Shown here: positions 47,649 to 57,098 of the stretch, one piece after another
How the letters are laid out: the number at the start of each line of letters is the position of its first letter
Numbering within the stretch: position 1 is the stretch's first letter
Assembly (NCBI RefSeq): GCF_006334915.2
Contig: NZ_VDMA02000002.1
Coordinates: 496,001-560,000, forward strand
Direction: 5' to 3'
DNA: 64,000 bases
DNA from: Microbispora catharanthi
GTDB lineage: Bacteria > Actinomycetota > Actinomycetes > Streptosporangiales > Streptosporangiaceae
The notes under the pieces: model-generated
Database searches by the model: none
Told to the model about the DNA's origin: nothing
Seen by the model: only the letters and a program-made list of their open reading frames with translations
Position numbers and translations under genes: made by a program

Positions 47649-48761
47649 CTACGGCGCCAGCCCGTACGCCGCGAGCACCGCTCGCAGCGCCGCGTCCTCG
47701 TCGGGCAGCTCGCGGCCCCGGCGCGCGGACGCCTGCGCCAGGCGGGCGGCCAGGGCGGGCTCGCCGAGCAGGCGGCCGATCTCCCGGCTCAGCGCCCCGG
47801 GGTCCTGCGGCGGCACCAGCAGGGCCGCCTCGCCCACCATCGCGGGAACGCCGCCCACCCGGGTCGCGATGATCGGCCTGCCCGCCCGCAGCGCCTCCTG
47901 GACGCTCAGCGGCTGCCCTTCCCATCTGCTGGGCACGATCACCGCCGTCGCGACCTGGAGCAGGTCTGCCGGCTCGGCCCAGCCGTACAGGACCACGGGC
48001 AGTTCCTCGGCGTCGACGCGGGCCTGAAGCTCCTCGCGCAGCGGTCCGTCGCCCGCGATCACGAAGACCGGGTCCCCCTTGTACGGCCCGGCCGCCGCGT
48101 CGAGCAGCGTCTCCAGGCCCTTCTGCTGGGCCAGCCGGGCGACCGTGAGCAGGATCGGCCGCTCCTGCGCGGCCTGCGGCGCGTGCCCCGCGCCGGACAG
48201 CCGGGTGGCGATCTCGGCCCGCACGTCCTCGGCCGAGCGGGCGGGTTCTGCGAGCGGCGGCGCGGGCACCACCGCGAGGTCCACCCCCCGGGCGCCCCTG
48301 GCCCGCATGCGCTCCGCGACGTCCGGCGAGATGGCCAGCACGCGGTCCGCACGGCGGGCGACGATCCGTTCCAGCAGCCGGTAGACCGCGCCGATCGCGC
48401 CGCCCGCCGTGACCGCGTTGTGCAGGGTGACCACGAGGCGCGGCCACCCCCGCGACCCCGTGAGAGCGAGCGCGGCCAGCGCGCCGGCCCGCAGTCCGTG
48501 GGCGTGGACGACGTCCGCGCCGCGGGCGAGCCCGCGTAGACGCAGAGCGGTCCGCAGGTCGTGCGCGGGGTGCGGCCGGTCGGCGATGTCGACCTCGGCG
48601 AAGCCCGCGCCGGTGCCACTGAAAGAGAAGGCCTCCTCGGTGCCGCCGGGACCCGCGACCAGCACGCGGTGTCCCCGCGTGACCAGCCCGCCGGCGAGCA
48701 TCCGCACGTGCCGGGCCACGCCCCCCACGCTCGATCCCAGCACGAGCACGACACGACTCAC
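47649..48761 (-). CDS. Glycosyltransferase family 4 protein
   Basis: 370 aa GT-B glycosyltransferase. The N-terminal half has LVLGSSVGGVARHVRMLAGGL and DVVHAHGLRAG; the C-terminal nucleotide-sugar domain has ILLTVARLAQQKGLETLLDA, VIAGDGPLREEL and the retaining-GT4 EGQPLSVQEALRAGRPIIATRVGG. No membrane segment. Last of a minus-strand run with a MurJ-like flippase and a MraY-like protein, so it probably builds a lipid-linked glycan or cell-envelope polymer; the acceptor is unknown. GTG 48761 start. Confidence 0.9.
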   Translation of the reverse strand: MSRVVLVLGSSVGGVARHVRMLAGGLVTRGHRVLVAGPGGTEEAFSFSGTGAGFAEVDIADRPHPAHDLRTALRLRGLARGADVVHAHGLRAGALAALALTGSRGWPRLVVTLHNAVTAGGAIGAVYRLLERIVARRADRVLAISPDVAERMRARGARGVDLAVVPAPPLAEPARSAEDVRAEIATRLSGAGHAPQAAQERPILLTVARLAQQKGLETLLDAAAGPYKGDPVFVIAGDGPLREELQARVDAEELPVVLYGWAEPADLLQVATAVIVPSRWEGQPLSVQEALRAGRPIIATRVGGVPAMVGEAALLVPPQDPGALSREIGRLLGEPALAARLAQASARRGRELPDEDAALRAVLAAYGLAP

Positions 48762-48852
48762 GCCCGCTCCTCGTCCCCGGCTCGGAGTCCGGCCATGCCG
48801 GAGGCGTGCGATTCGGCGCCTCGCCAGACGCTGTGCCTACTGATCCGCTCGC

Positions 48853-50511
48853 TCATACCGCCTCCTCGGCCGACGGGTCCGCCGGGCTCGCACCTCTTCC
48901 ACGCCTCACTCCGGACAGGGCGGCGGTAACGTCCCCGCGGTCCACGAGCGCGGCGACGAGGACTCCCGCGACCACGGCCGTCAGACCTGCCAGAGCGGCC
49001 GTCAGGAGGCCGCCCCACGGTCCTTCGCCCGACAGGGGAAGCCGGGCGGCCGCCGCGCCCGCGAGGAAGCCCGCGCCCCCGCCCAGCAGGGCGGCCAGAC
49101 CGGCCCGCGAGACGCCGTGGGCGGCCCGCGCGCCTCGCGCCCGCACGACCGAGGCCAGCAGCAGCCCGGCCCCCACCGTCATGCCGGCCGCCTGGCCGAG
49201 CGCGAGCCCGCCCAGGCCCCAGCCGTCCGGTAGCACGAGGACGAACGCCACCTGGGCCACGGCGACGACCAGCCACCCGGCGACCTGTCCCCGGGCCGCC
49301 GCCCTGCCCTGTCCCGCGGCGTACAGCACCCGGCTGAGGTGGGCCACCAGGCCATACCCGATGAGCCCCGGCGCGAACAGCGCGATCCCCCTGGCGAACT
49401 CCGTCGCGGCGACCGCGGTGTCGGCCCCGGCGAGGAAGACGTGCGCGACCGGCACCGCGACCGCGGCGAGCGCGCCGGCCGCCAGGCCGCAGACCAGCAC
49501 GACCGCGCGCGTCGTCCGCGCCGCCAGCGCCGCGAAGCCCTCGCCCGTGTCCTCGGCCTGCGCCCGCGCGGCGAGCGCGGGGAACGCGCTGGTCGCGATG
49601 GGCACCGCGAGCACGGCGTACGGCACCTGGTAGATCGCCCACGCGTAGTTGTAGGCGGGCAGCGCGCCCCCGCCGACGCGGTTGGCGACGGGGATGAGGA
49701 TCGCCGCGGCGGCCTGCTGGGCGACCAGCGCGCTCAGCCCGGCCAGGGCGAGCCGCCGCACCTGTACGGCGACGCCCTCGGGAAAGCGGAGCGTGGGCCG
49801 CCACCGCAGGCCGAGCCGCCACGTGGGCCCGACCACGGTGACGACCAGAGCCAGCACGCCGAGCGTCGTGCCCGCCGACAGCGCGATCTCGGCCGGTCCT
49901 GGCACCGTTGCGGGGTCCTTGTGGCCGCCGCTGAGCGGCCCGAAGGCCAGGTAGGCGACGATGACCACCACGCTCGACACCAGCGGCGCCAGCGCCGGCC
50001 CCGAGAACCGGCGATGGGCCTGCAGCACGCCGTAGAGCACCACGGCCATGCCGTACAACGGGATCTGCGGCGCGAAGACGACGAGCATGCGCGCGGCCAC
50101 GGCGGCGACCTGACCGGCGTCGCAGTGGTCTATCTCGGCGCCGACGAGCAGCCTCGCCACCGGTGCCGCGACCAGGGCGGTCAGCGCCGCGAGCGGCACC
50201 AGCAGCACGACCACCCAGGTCAGCAGCGCGGAGGCGATCCGGCCGACCTCCGCACGTGCCCCGCCGTCCGATCTTGCGGCGGCGCCGGCGAGCACCGGGA
50301 CGACCATCCCGGCGAGCGCGCCGCCCACCACGACCTCGAAGACGATGTTCGGCACGTTGTTGGCCGTGTAGTAGGCGGTCGCCAGGCAGTTCGTGCCGAC
50401 CGTGCGCGCGAACGCCAGTTGCTTGGCGAAGCCGGTCACCCGCGCCAGGACCGTGATGACCCCGATGAGGACCGCCGCCCCCGCGATCCCCGCCCCGAGC
50501 CGTCTAACCAT
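48853..50511 (-). CDS. MurJ/MviN-like lipid II (or lipid-linked glycan) flippase
   Basis: 552 aa MOP-superfamily flippase with about 14 helices. The N terminus LIGVITVLARVTGFAKQLAFARTVG and VPNIVFEVVVGGALAGMVVPVL are MurJ-type. It lacks the kinase-like C-terminal extension of the mycobacterial MurJ (Rv3910), so it may be a second flippase dedicated to another lipid-linked substrate. Neighbours are a MraY-like protein upstream and a glycosyltransferase downstream, supporting an envelope-polymer role. Start ATG 50511 lies inside a 13-bp tandem repeat. Confidence 0.88.
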   Translation of the reverse strand: MVRRLGAGIAGAAVLIGVITVLARVTGFAKQLAFARTVGTNCLATAYYTANNVPNIVFEVVVGGALAGMVVPVLAGAAARSDGGARAEVGRIASALLTWVVVLLVPLAALTALVAAPVARLLVGAEIDHCDAGQVAAVAARMLVVFAPQIPLYGMAVVLYGVLQAHRRFSGPALAPLVSSVVVIVAYLAFGPLSGGHKDPATVPGPAEIALSAGTTLGVLALVVTVVGPTWRLGLRWRPTLRFPEGVAVQVRRLALAGLSALVAQQAAAAILIPVANRVGGGALPAYNYAWAIYQVPYAVLAVPIATSAFPALAARAQAEDTGEGFAALAARTTRAVVLVCGLAAGALAAVAVPVAHVFLAGADTAVAATEFARGIALFAPGLIGYGLVAHLSRVLYAAGQGRAAARGQVAGWLVVAVAQVAFVLVLPDGWGLGGLALGQAAGMTVGAGLLLASVVRARGARAAHGVSRAGLAALLGGGAGFLAGAAAARLPLSGEGPWGGLLTAALAGLTAVVAGVLVAALVDRGDVTAALSGVRRGRGASPADPSAEEAV

Positions 50512-50540
50512 GCCGCTTATCCATGCCGCTTATCCATGCC
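50508..50540. repeat. 13-bp tandem repeat at the start of the flippase gene
   Basis: CCATGCCGCTTAT occurs at 50508-50520 and 50521-50533, followed by a partial CCATGCC. On the minus strand each unit carries a CATGG / GGATAAG; the repeat sits at the flippase start codon, where it might affect translation initiation. Confidence 0.85.
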
Positions 50541-50579
50541 GGTGCCGTACGCCTCCGCGCACGGCCCTGGTCGACCAGG

Positions 50580-51533
50580 TCACCCGCGCGACCCCGACGT
50601 GCCGGGGGTGGTCTGCGGAGCGCGGCGGCCGAGCATGTCCAGGCGGTTGAGCACCGGGTTGCCTGCGATGACCTTGGTGAAGCTGACCTTCTCCGAGGCG
50701 GCGGTGAGAGCGGCGACGACACCGAAGGCGGCGATCCGGCCGGGCCTGCCCAGCCGGGCGGTGGCCGCCAGGCCGAGCAGCGCGCCGAGCGCGTTCGCCC
50801 CGGCGTCGCCGAGCATCGCCCGCTCGCCCAGGTCCTCGGGCAGCAGCGCCGCCGCCGCGCCCAGCGGAACGGCGGTCAGCGCGGCGGCCCGGGCGGAGCG
50901 CGGGCCGTACGGCGCGGCGATCGAGGCGGCCAGCAGGGGAACCCCGGCCAGCAGTCCCACCTTGATCGCGCGGCCGGGCCGCAGGTCGAACAGATTGGCC
51001 AGGTTGGCGCTGCCGGCGATCAGCGCACCGTCGACGAGCGTGTCGAAGGACCGCGCCACCGCGCCCCCGTCCCGGGCGTCACGGGGGGCGAGCGCCGCCG
51101 CGGCGAGCCCGGTCGCGCCGATGCCGAGGATCTTGACCGCTCCGCTGGTCACCTCACCGCGCGCGAGCGCGGCCAGATGGCCCTTGAACCCCTTCGACGA
51201 GGTCGTGCCGAACAGGTCGTCGTACGCGCCGAGGACGCCGCTGCCCGCGCCGGCGAGCACGGCGGCCGCGCGGGCCCGTACGGGGAGTCCGGGGGCGAGG
51301 GCGGAGGCGGCGACGGCGCCGGCGGCGAACGCGGGGCCCTCCAGCAGCGTGACCGGCTCGCCCCGGTGGTTGACCCGGGTCCAGTACTCGTCGGCGGTCT
51401 TCTCGTCGCCGATCGGCGGGCGGCGCCGGAACGCGGCGAAGGCGGCGCGCGCGGCGGCCGCGCCGAGCGCGGCGCCGACGGCGGCCCCGAGGGCCGCGGC
51501 GGCGCGGGTGCCGGCCTGGGGACGTCTGGCCAC
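50580..51533 (-). CDS. MraY/WecA-like membrane protein
   Basis: 317 aa polytopic membrane protein resembling polyprenyl-phosphate sugar-phosphate transferases. Relevant motifs are GAYDDLFGTTSSKGFKGHLAAL (DD plus KG, cytoplasmic loop) and MLGDAGANALGALLG. Some canonical motifs of MraY are not obvious, so catalysis is not certain. In this cluster it may start a lipid-linked saccharide for the flippase and glycosyltransferase downstream, and is upstream in the same direction as them. GTG 51533 start. Confidence 0.75.
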   Translation of the reverse strand: MARRPQAGTRAAAALGAAVGAALGAAAARAAFAAFRRRPPIGDEKTADEYWTRVNHRGEPVTLLEGPAFAAGAVAASALAPGLPVRARAAAVLAGAGSGVLGAYDDLFGTTSSKGFKGHLAALARGEVTSGAVKILGIGATGLAAAALAPRDARDGGAVARSFDTLVDGALIAGSANLANLFDLRPGRAIKVGLLAGVPLLAASIAAPYGPRSARAAALTAVPLGAAAALLPEDLGERAMLGDAGANALGALLGLAATARLGRPGRIAAFGVVAALTAASEKVSFTKVIAGNPVLNRLDMLGRRAPQTTPGTSGSRG

Positions 51534-51585
51534 GGCTGTTGCCCTTCTCTGTGTGATCGTCAGGCGTGGTGTGCCGGCCGGCGGC

Positions 51586-52563
51586 TCAGCCCCGGCTCGC
51601 CGCCGGGGTGGGGGTCTGGCTGGGCGCGGTCACCGTGGGCTCGAACGCCGTCGCGCCGCTGCCGATACCGTACGCGCCCGAACGGCCGGCCAGTTGCTCC
51701 CGCAGAGCGTAGACCACCACGACACGGCCCGCGGCGAAATCGACCGTGTCGACGGTCGAGACCGCCGAGGCCACGCCGCCGGTGTCGTGCAGCGCCGCGA
51801 TGACGCCGCCGTTGGCGGAGGCGGTGACGGTGCCCGCCAGGACGGTGCCGAGAGCTCCGCCGTCGAGGCCGGCCGCGACCGAGACGAGCGCATTCGTCTG
51901 CCGATCGGCGTCCTCCCCCTCGTACGGCTGGGCCGGCGCGAGCACGATGGCCATCGTCGCGCGCTGCTCGGGGTCGCCGTTCAGGGTCAGGAAGTCGCCC
52001 GCCTGGAACGCCTCCAGCACGCCGGTGGCCGCGGGGTTCGCCCGGCCCGCCTGCGCGCGGTCATTGGTCACGATCGCGCCGGCGAGCATCGCGGCGGCCT
52101 TGTCGTACGGCGTGGCCCCGTCGGGGAAGGCGGTGCCGGCCGGGGCGAGGTTGGTGGCCAGCCCGTCCACCACGCTCGCCTGTTCGGCGTCGACGAACTT
52201 CTCGGTCAGGCTGACCCTGCCGGTGTAGGCGGCGCCCGCGCTCGTGACCAGCTTCTCGACCGGGTCGCGCAGGGCGGCCGACGCGCCGGGAGCCTCGACG
52301 AGCACGACGCGCTCCCCCGCGAGCTGGCCGCGCACGAGCTCGGGCAGGTGGGTCGTGACCAGCGAGTCGGAGCCCTCCTCGCGGCTCTGCAGCTGCGAGA
52401 TCTGGGCCAGGTTGCTCTCGTTGGCCTTCCGCAGGGACGCGGTCATCTCCTCTGCCGACTTGAAGAACGTGGGCTCGAGCACGGTGCTGCCCAGCACGAT
52501 GCCGACCGTGAGCGCGAGGAAGATCGCCACGATCGAGACGAGGTGATAACGGAAATCGATCAC
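51586..52563 (-). CDS. steB: SteB / MctB-type single-pass envelope protein
   Basis: 325 aa with one N-terminal helix (LVSIVAIFLALTVGIVLGST) followed by a short coiled coil and a large extracytoplasmic domain. The start DFRYHLVSI is the family hallmark. In Mycobacterium tuberculosis the homologue MctB (Rv1698) is annotated as a copper-related channel; in Corynebacterium SteB works with SteA in division. Coupled to steA by a GTGA overlap (start GTG 52563). Ends with a Pro/Thr-rich tail. Confidence 0.88.
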   Translation of the reverse strand: MIDFRYHLVSIVAIFLALTVGIVLGSTVLEPTFFKSAEEMTASLRKANESNLAQISQLQSREEGSDSLVTTHLPELVRGQLAGERVVLVEAPGASAALRDPVEKLVTSAGAAYTGRVSLTEKFVDAEQASVVDGLATNLAPAGTAFPDGATPYDKAAAMLAGAIVTNDRAQAGRANPAATGVLEAFQAGDFLTLNGDPEQRATMAIVLAPAQPYEGEDADRQTNALVSVAAGLDGGALGTVLAGTVTASANGGVIAALHDTGGVASAVSTVDTVDFAAGRVVVVYALREQLAGRSGAYGIGSGATAFEPTVTAPSQTPTPAASRG

Positions 52564-53759
52564 GAGAAGAGTCCGACCAGCCAGAAGATGAAGCCGTTCC
52601 AGGCCACGCGCAGGCCGTTCAGCCACACCTGGCCGATCGGCGATACCGAAAGGACCACACCGATCGTGACCAGCGTGGTGGCCACGAGCAGCAACAGGGA
52701 GGGCGTGGAGATCCGGCTGCGATAGAGCCTGCTCACGCCCTTGGCGTCCACGAGCTTGCTGCCCACCCGCAGGCGGGTGAGGAAGGTGCTCGCCGCGCCA
52801 GACCTCCCCTTGTCCAGGAACTCGTCGAGCGTCCAGTGGGTGCCGACCGCGACGATCAGCGTGGCGCCCTTGTCGTCCGCCAGGAGCATCGCGATGTCCT
52901 CGCTCGTCCCGGTCGCGGGGAACACGACCGCCTCCTGGCCCAGCTTGTGCACCCGCTCGAGCCCCGGCGCCCGCCCGTCGCGGTAGGCGTGGACGACCAG
53001 TTCGGCGCCGCAGCACAACGCCTTCTCCGAGACGGAGTCGAAGTCGCCCACGATGATGTCGGGCGCGTACCCGGCCTCCAGGAGCGCGTCCGCCCCGCCG
53101 TCCACGCCGATCAGCACCGGGCGGTACTCCCGGATGTACGGCCGGAGCGTGGCGATGTCCTCCTTGTAGTGGTAACCCCGCACCACGATGAGGGCGTGGC
53201 GGTTCTCCAGGGAGGTGCGGATGTCGGGCACGCCGACCCCGTCGATCAGGAGGTCGCGCTCGCGCCGGACGTACTCCATCGTGTTCGCGGCGAAGGCCTC
53301 GATCTGGACGGCGAGGCCCGCGCGGGCCTCGGTCATCGCCGCTTCGACGCTCTCGGCGGTCTGCGGCTGCCCCTTGCCGACCAGTTCCTCGCCGAGGTAG
53401 ACCATGCCGTCGTGGACGCGGATCACGTCGCCGTCGGCGATCCGCTCGAACAGTTCCGGCGACGCGTTGTCGATCAGGGGGACGCCCGCGTCGATCAGGA
53501 TCTGCGGCCCGAGGTTGGGGTAACGGCCGCTGATGCTCGCGGCGGCGTTGACCACGGCCGCCACGCCGCACGCGACGAGAGCCTCCCCGCTGACCCGGTC
53601 GATGTCGACGTGATCGATAATCGCGATTTCCCCGGGCTTGAGGCGCTTGGTCAGCCTCTTCGTCCGCCTGTCGATTCTCGCCACTGCCGTCACCCCGGGA
53701 AGGCCGTCGGCCTTCCTGCGGCGGAGGCCCGGAACATTCAAGCTCGGGACCTTCATCAT
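52560..53759 (-). CDS. steA: SteA, cell-division/cell-wall associated TPK-like protein
   Basis: 399 aa. The central part has a thiamin-pyrophosphokinase-like fold (LIGVDGGADALLEAGYAPD, then IIVGDFDSVSEKAL), and the C-terminal ~70 residues hold a transmembrane helix (SLLLLVATTLVTIGVVLSV). In Corynebacterium SteA localises to the septum and affects cell-wall hydrolysis. Start ATG 53759 has AGGA 5 nt upstream. Order recN-steA-steB is conserved with mycobacterial Rv1696-Rv1698. Confidence 0.92.
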   Translation of the reverse strand: MMKVPSLNVPGLRRRKADGLPGVTAVARIDRRTKRLTKRLKPGEIAIIDHVDIDRVSGEALVACGVAAVVNAAASISGRYPNLGPQILIDAGVPLIDNASPELFERIADGDVIRVHDGMVYLGEELVGKGQPQTAESVEAAMTEARAGLAVQIEAFAANTMEYVRRERDLLIDGVGVPDIRTSLENRHALIVVRGYHYKEDIATLRPYIREYRPVLIGVDGGADALLEAGYAPDIIVGDFDSVSEKALCCGAELVVHAYRDGRAPGLERVHKLGQEAVVFPATGTSEDIAMLLADDKGATLIVAVGTHWTLDEFLDKGRSGAASTFLTRLRVGSKLVDAKGVSRLYRSRISTPSLLLLVATTLVTIGVVLSVSPIGQVWLNGLRVAWNGFIFWLVGLFS

Positions 53760-54173
53760 GACCATCCTGCCAGAGGCGGCGACCGCCACGCTTCCACACC
53801 CCACGGCTCGTCTGAATTGTCACTGCAAGTCAGGGATGTTGCCGAGGTGCGCCGACCGGGGGCAGCCGAGCCAACGCACACCTTCCGCGACGCCGTCCGC
53901 CCCCGTTCCTCCGCCCCCTTGTGCCGGGGCTTGACTGCTTCCCGGCGCGCCCTGCTCCAAACGTCACCCCCGCGCGCCCCGCCGAGTGTACGCGCCGGGC
54001 GGGCCGGCGGCGGCGAGCAGCGGCAGGTCGGTGCGACCGCGCGACCCGTGCGACCCGTGCGACCCGAAACGCACCGCACCGCACTGCATCTGCACCAAGC
54101 CGCACCTGCACCGCACCGCACCGCACCTGGATCGGCGACGGCCGGAGGCCTCAGCCCGTGGGCTGAAGGGCCC
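53760..54173. other. Intergenic region between recN and steA with short repeats
   Basis: 414 bp. At 54041-54066 a 9-bp unit GCGACCCGT repeats about 2.5 times, then GCACC-type 5-bp units repeat from 54071 to 54128. Near the recN end TCAGCCC (54151-54157) and GGGCTGA (54160-54166) could form a small hairpin. No gene is supported here. Confidence 0.6.
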
Positions 54174-55943
54174 TCAGCCGGCGGCCCGGCGACCCGGGCG
54201 CTTGGCCGCTCCCGAGGACGCCTTCTCCCAGGCGGCCTTGTCGGCGGCGGCGATGGACAGCAGCTCGGCGGCGTGCGCCCGGCCGAGCTCGGAGTCCTCC
54301 AGCCCGGCGAGCATCCGCGACAGCTCCCGCTCGCGGCCTTCCTGGTCGAGCGTCACGACGCCGCTGCGGACGACCCTGCCGTCGCTCGCCTTCTCGACCA
54401 CGAGGTGCTGGTCGGCGAAGGCCGCCACCTGCGGCAGGTGGGTGACCACGATGACCTGCGCCGTCCTGGCGAGTTTGGCCAGCCGCCTGCCGATCTCCAC
54501 GGCCGCCTTGCCGCCCACCCCCGCGTCGACCTCGTCGAACACGAACGTCGGAACGGGGTCGGCCCCGGCGAAGACCACCTCGATGGCGAGCATCACCCGG
54601 CTCAGCTCGCCGCCGGAGGCGCCCTTGGTCAGCGGCAGCGGCGGCGCGCCGGGATGGGACGCCAGCCGGAGCTCGACCTCGTCCACGCCGTGCGAGCCGA
54701 AGCTGTCGATGGCGGTGATCGCCACGCTCACCCGCGCGTGCGGCATGGCGAGCGCGGTCAGCTCCTCGGTCACCGCCTGGCCGAACCGGTCGGCGGCGAC
54801 CGTGCGGATGGCCGTCAGCTCACCGGCCAGCTCGCCGAGCCGCTCGGTGAGCTCGCCGTGCTCCCGCGTCAGCTCCCCGATGCGCTCGTCGTCGCCTTCG
54901 AGCTCCGTCAGCCTCTCGGCGGCCCGCTGCGCCCATGCGAGCACGGCCGTGACGTCCTCGCCGTACTTGCGCATGAGCCCGTTAAGCGCCGCCCTGCGCT
55001 CCTGCACCGCGGCGAGCCGCGCCGGGTCGGCCTCGACCGACTCGGCGTACGCGGCCAACTCGGTCGCCACGTCGGAGACCAGGTAACCGGCTTCGGCCAG
55101 GCGGTCGGCGAGCCCGGCGAGCGCGGGATCGAAGTCGCGTACGGACTCCACGGCCGTCTTCGCGTGACCGAGCAGCGACACGGCGTCCTGCACGTCCTGC
55201 GCGCTCGACATCGGATCCCCGAGCAGCGCGGCGTGCGCGGTCGTGGCGGCGGTGCGCAGCGCGTCGGCGTGGGAGAGCCGCTCGGCCTCCTCCTTCAGCT
55301 CGGCGTCCTCCCCCGGCCTGGGCTCGACCTTCTCGATCTCCTCGAGGCCGAACCGCAGCACGTCGGCCTCCTGCGCCCGCTCTCTGGCCTTGACGGTCAG
55401 CTCGTGGAGCAGGTCGCCCACCTGCTTGTGCCGCTTGTATGCCTGCTCGTAGGCCCGCAGGGGTTTGACCAGCTCGTCGCCGGCGTAACGGTCGAGCGCC
55501 GCGCGCTGCCTGCCGGGCTGCAGCAGCCGCTGCTGGTCCATCTGCCCGTGCACGGCCACGAGGTCGTCGGCGATGTACGTCAACGTGCCCACCGGCACGG
55601 CACGGCCGCCCAGCCAGGCTCGGGAGCGACCCTCGGCGGAGACCGACCGGGAGATGATGAGCTGCCCGTCCTCGACCTCGCCGCCGACGTCGGCGACCTG
55701 CTGAGCCACGCGGCCCCCGGGCTCGATCACGAGCGTGCCCTCGATCAGCGCCTTGTCGGCGCCCGGCCGGACCCTGGCCGGGTCGGCCCGCCCCCCGAAC
55801 AGCAGGCCGAGACCGGTGACGACCATCGTCTTGCCGGCCCCCGTCTCACCCGTGACGACGGTGAATCCCGGCGACAGCTCCAGTACGGCCTCGTCGATCA
55901 CGCCGAGCCCCTGGATGCGGACCTCCTCGACCCGTGGCCGCAC
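54174..55943 (-). CDS. recN: DNA repair protein RecN
   Basis: SMC-like ATPase, 589 aa, used in double-strand break repair. Walker A GETGAGKTMVVTG near residue 32; the long central coiled coil spans ~150-370; LTKGASGGELSRVMLAIEVV is the signature and TFVFDEVDAGVGGKAAVEIG the Walker B. GTG 55943 gives the expected PRVEEVRIQGLGVID start. Ends AKRPGRRAAG, a short basic tail. Between nadK (upstream) and steA (downstream), as in mycobacteria. Confidence 0.96.
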   Translation of the reverse strand: MRPRVEEVRIQGLGVIDEAVLELSPGFTVVTGETGAGKTMVVTGLGLLFGGRADPARVRPGADKALIEGTLVIEPGGRVAQQVADVGGEVEDGQLIISRSVSAEGRSRAWLGGRAVPVGTLTYIADDLVAVHGQMDQQRLLQPGRQRAALDRYAGDELVKPLRAYEQAYKRHKQVGDLLHELTVKARERAQEADVLRFGLEEIEKVEPRPGEDAELKEEAERLSHADALRTAATTAHAALLGDPMSSAQDVQDAVSLLGHAKTAVESVRDFDPALAGLADRLAEAGYLVSDVATELAAYAESVEADPARLAAVQERRAALNGLMRKYGEDVTAVLAWAQRAAERLTELEGDDERIGELTREHGELTERLGELAGELTAIRTVAADRFGQAVTEELTALAMPHARVSVAITAIDSFGSHGVDEVELRLASHPGAPPLPLTKGASGGELSRVMLAIEVVFAGADPVPTFVFDEVDAGVGGKAAVEIGRRLAKLARTAQVIVVTHLPQVAAFADQHLVVEKASDGRVVRSGVVTLDQEGRERELSRMLAGLEDSELGRAHAAELLSIAAADKAAWEKASSGAAKRPGRRAAG

Positions 55944-56125
55944 TGGTCCCTCCCGTTTTGCCGACCGAACTCGCCAGAGATCCTACGCGTAACTCGTCAA
56001 GATTTTCGAGGACAGCGTGTCCGGACCGCGACCCGAACGAGAATCTGTGGACACGAAAGCCCTGCTCATCCGGCATATCACCACCAACCGCCACAACCCG
56101 CTGTGGATTGCGGCGCCTCACGCGG

Positions 56126-57073
56126 TCAGCCGGAGCGTACGCGGCCCCGCCAGCCCTGCACCGGCAGGCCGAACTTCGCGACCAGGCGGTCGGTGAAGGG
56201 CGCCCCGGTGGTCTCCACACCGAGCAGGCGGGCCAGCCGTACGGGCACCTCGCCCCTGCGGACCTCCACCCGGGCGCCGGGCGGGATGTCGAAGCGCCGG
56301 CGGCCGTCGCACCACAGCACACCGGCACTGGTGTCGGGGAGGATCTCCAGCGCGAGCGTGGACTTCGGCGACACCACCATCGGCCGGGCGAACAGGGCGT
56401 GTGCGCTGTTGGGCACCAGGAGCAGCGCCTCCACCTCGGGCCAGACGACGGGACCGCCGGCCGAGAAGGCGTACGCCGTCGATCCGGTGGGGGTCGCGCA
56501 GATCACGCCGTCGCACCCCCAGCGCGACAACGGGCGGCCGTCGACCTCCGCGACGACCTCCAGCATGCGGTCCTTCTTCTCGACCGACGCCTCGTTGAGA
56601 GCCCAGGTCCGCGCGAGAACCGACCCGTTCAGGCGCACGACGGCATCGACCGTCATGCGCTCCTCGACCTCGTAGCGGCCCTCGACCACCAGGTCCACCA
56701 CGGACGCCAGATCCTCCACCTCCGCCTCGGCGAGGAAGCCCACATGCCCCAGGTTCACACCGAGCAGCGGCACCGCGGCCGGGCGGGCCAGTTCGGCGGC
56801 GCGCAGCAGCGTGCCGTCACCGCCCAGGACGATGATCAGCTCGGCCTCCTCCAGCGCCGCCCCGTTCTCCGGGACCACCTCGACATGGGCGCAGCCGAGC
56901 TCCTCCGCCTCCTCGTCGAGGACCCGGACGTTGATGCCCGCCCCGATCAGCCGTTCCATGACCAGGCGGGCGCTGCGCACGGCCGCCTCCCGGCCCGTGT
57001 GCGCCGTCACCAGGACGGTCCTCTTGGCGTCCGCCCGGTCGCCCGCCGCGCCGCCCGTGCTCATCGTGCTCAT
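56126..57073 (-). CDS. nadK: NAD kinase
   Basis: Phosphorylates NAD+ to NADP+, the cofactor used by zwf elsewhere in this window. 315 aa from ATG 57073. Motifs: GGDGTLLRAAELARP (diphosphate-binding), NLGHVGFLAE, ALNEASVEKK, and GVICATPTGSTAYAFSAGGP. Alternative starts are GTG 57082 and ATG 57064. Between tlyA and recN, the standard actinobacterial order. Confidence 0.96.
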   Translation of the reverse strand: MSTMSTGGAAGDRADAKRTVLVTAHTGREAAVRSARLVMERLIGAGINVRVLDEEAEELGCAHVEVVPENGAALEEAELIIVLGGDGTLLRAAELARPAAVPLLGVNLGHVGFLAEAEVEDLASVVDLVVEGRYEVEERMTVDAVVRLNGSVLARTWALNEASVEKKDRMLEVVAEVDGRPLSRWGCDGVICATPTGSTAYAFSAGGPVVWPEVEALLLVPNSAHALFARPMVVSPKSTLALEILPDTSAGVLWCDGRRRFDIPPGARVEVRRGEVPVRLARLLGVETTGAPFTDRLVAKFGLPVQGWRGRVRSG

Positions 57074-57098
57074 CGTCTCCACGCCTCGCCGCCCGCGC

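Noticed and set aside
52836..56675. A 1279-codon plus-strand open frame opposite steA and recN
   Set aside because: Low-complexity antisense shadow; both opposite genes are well supported.
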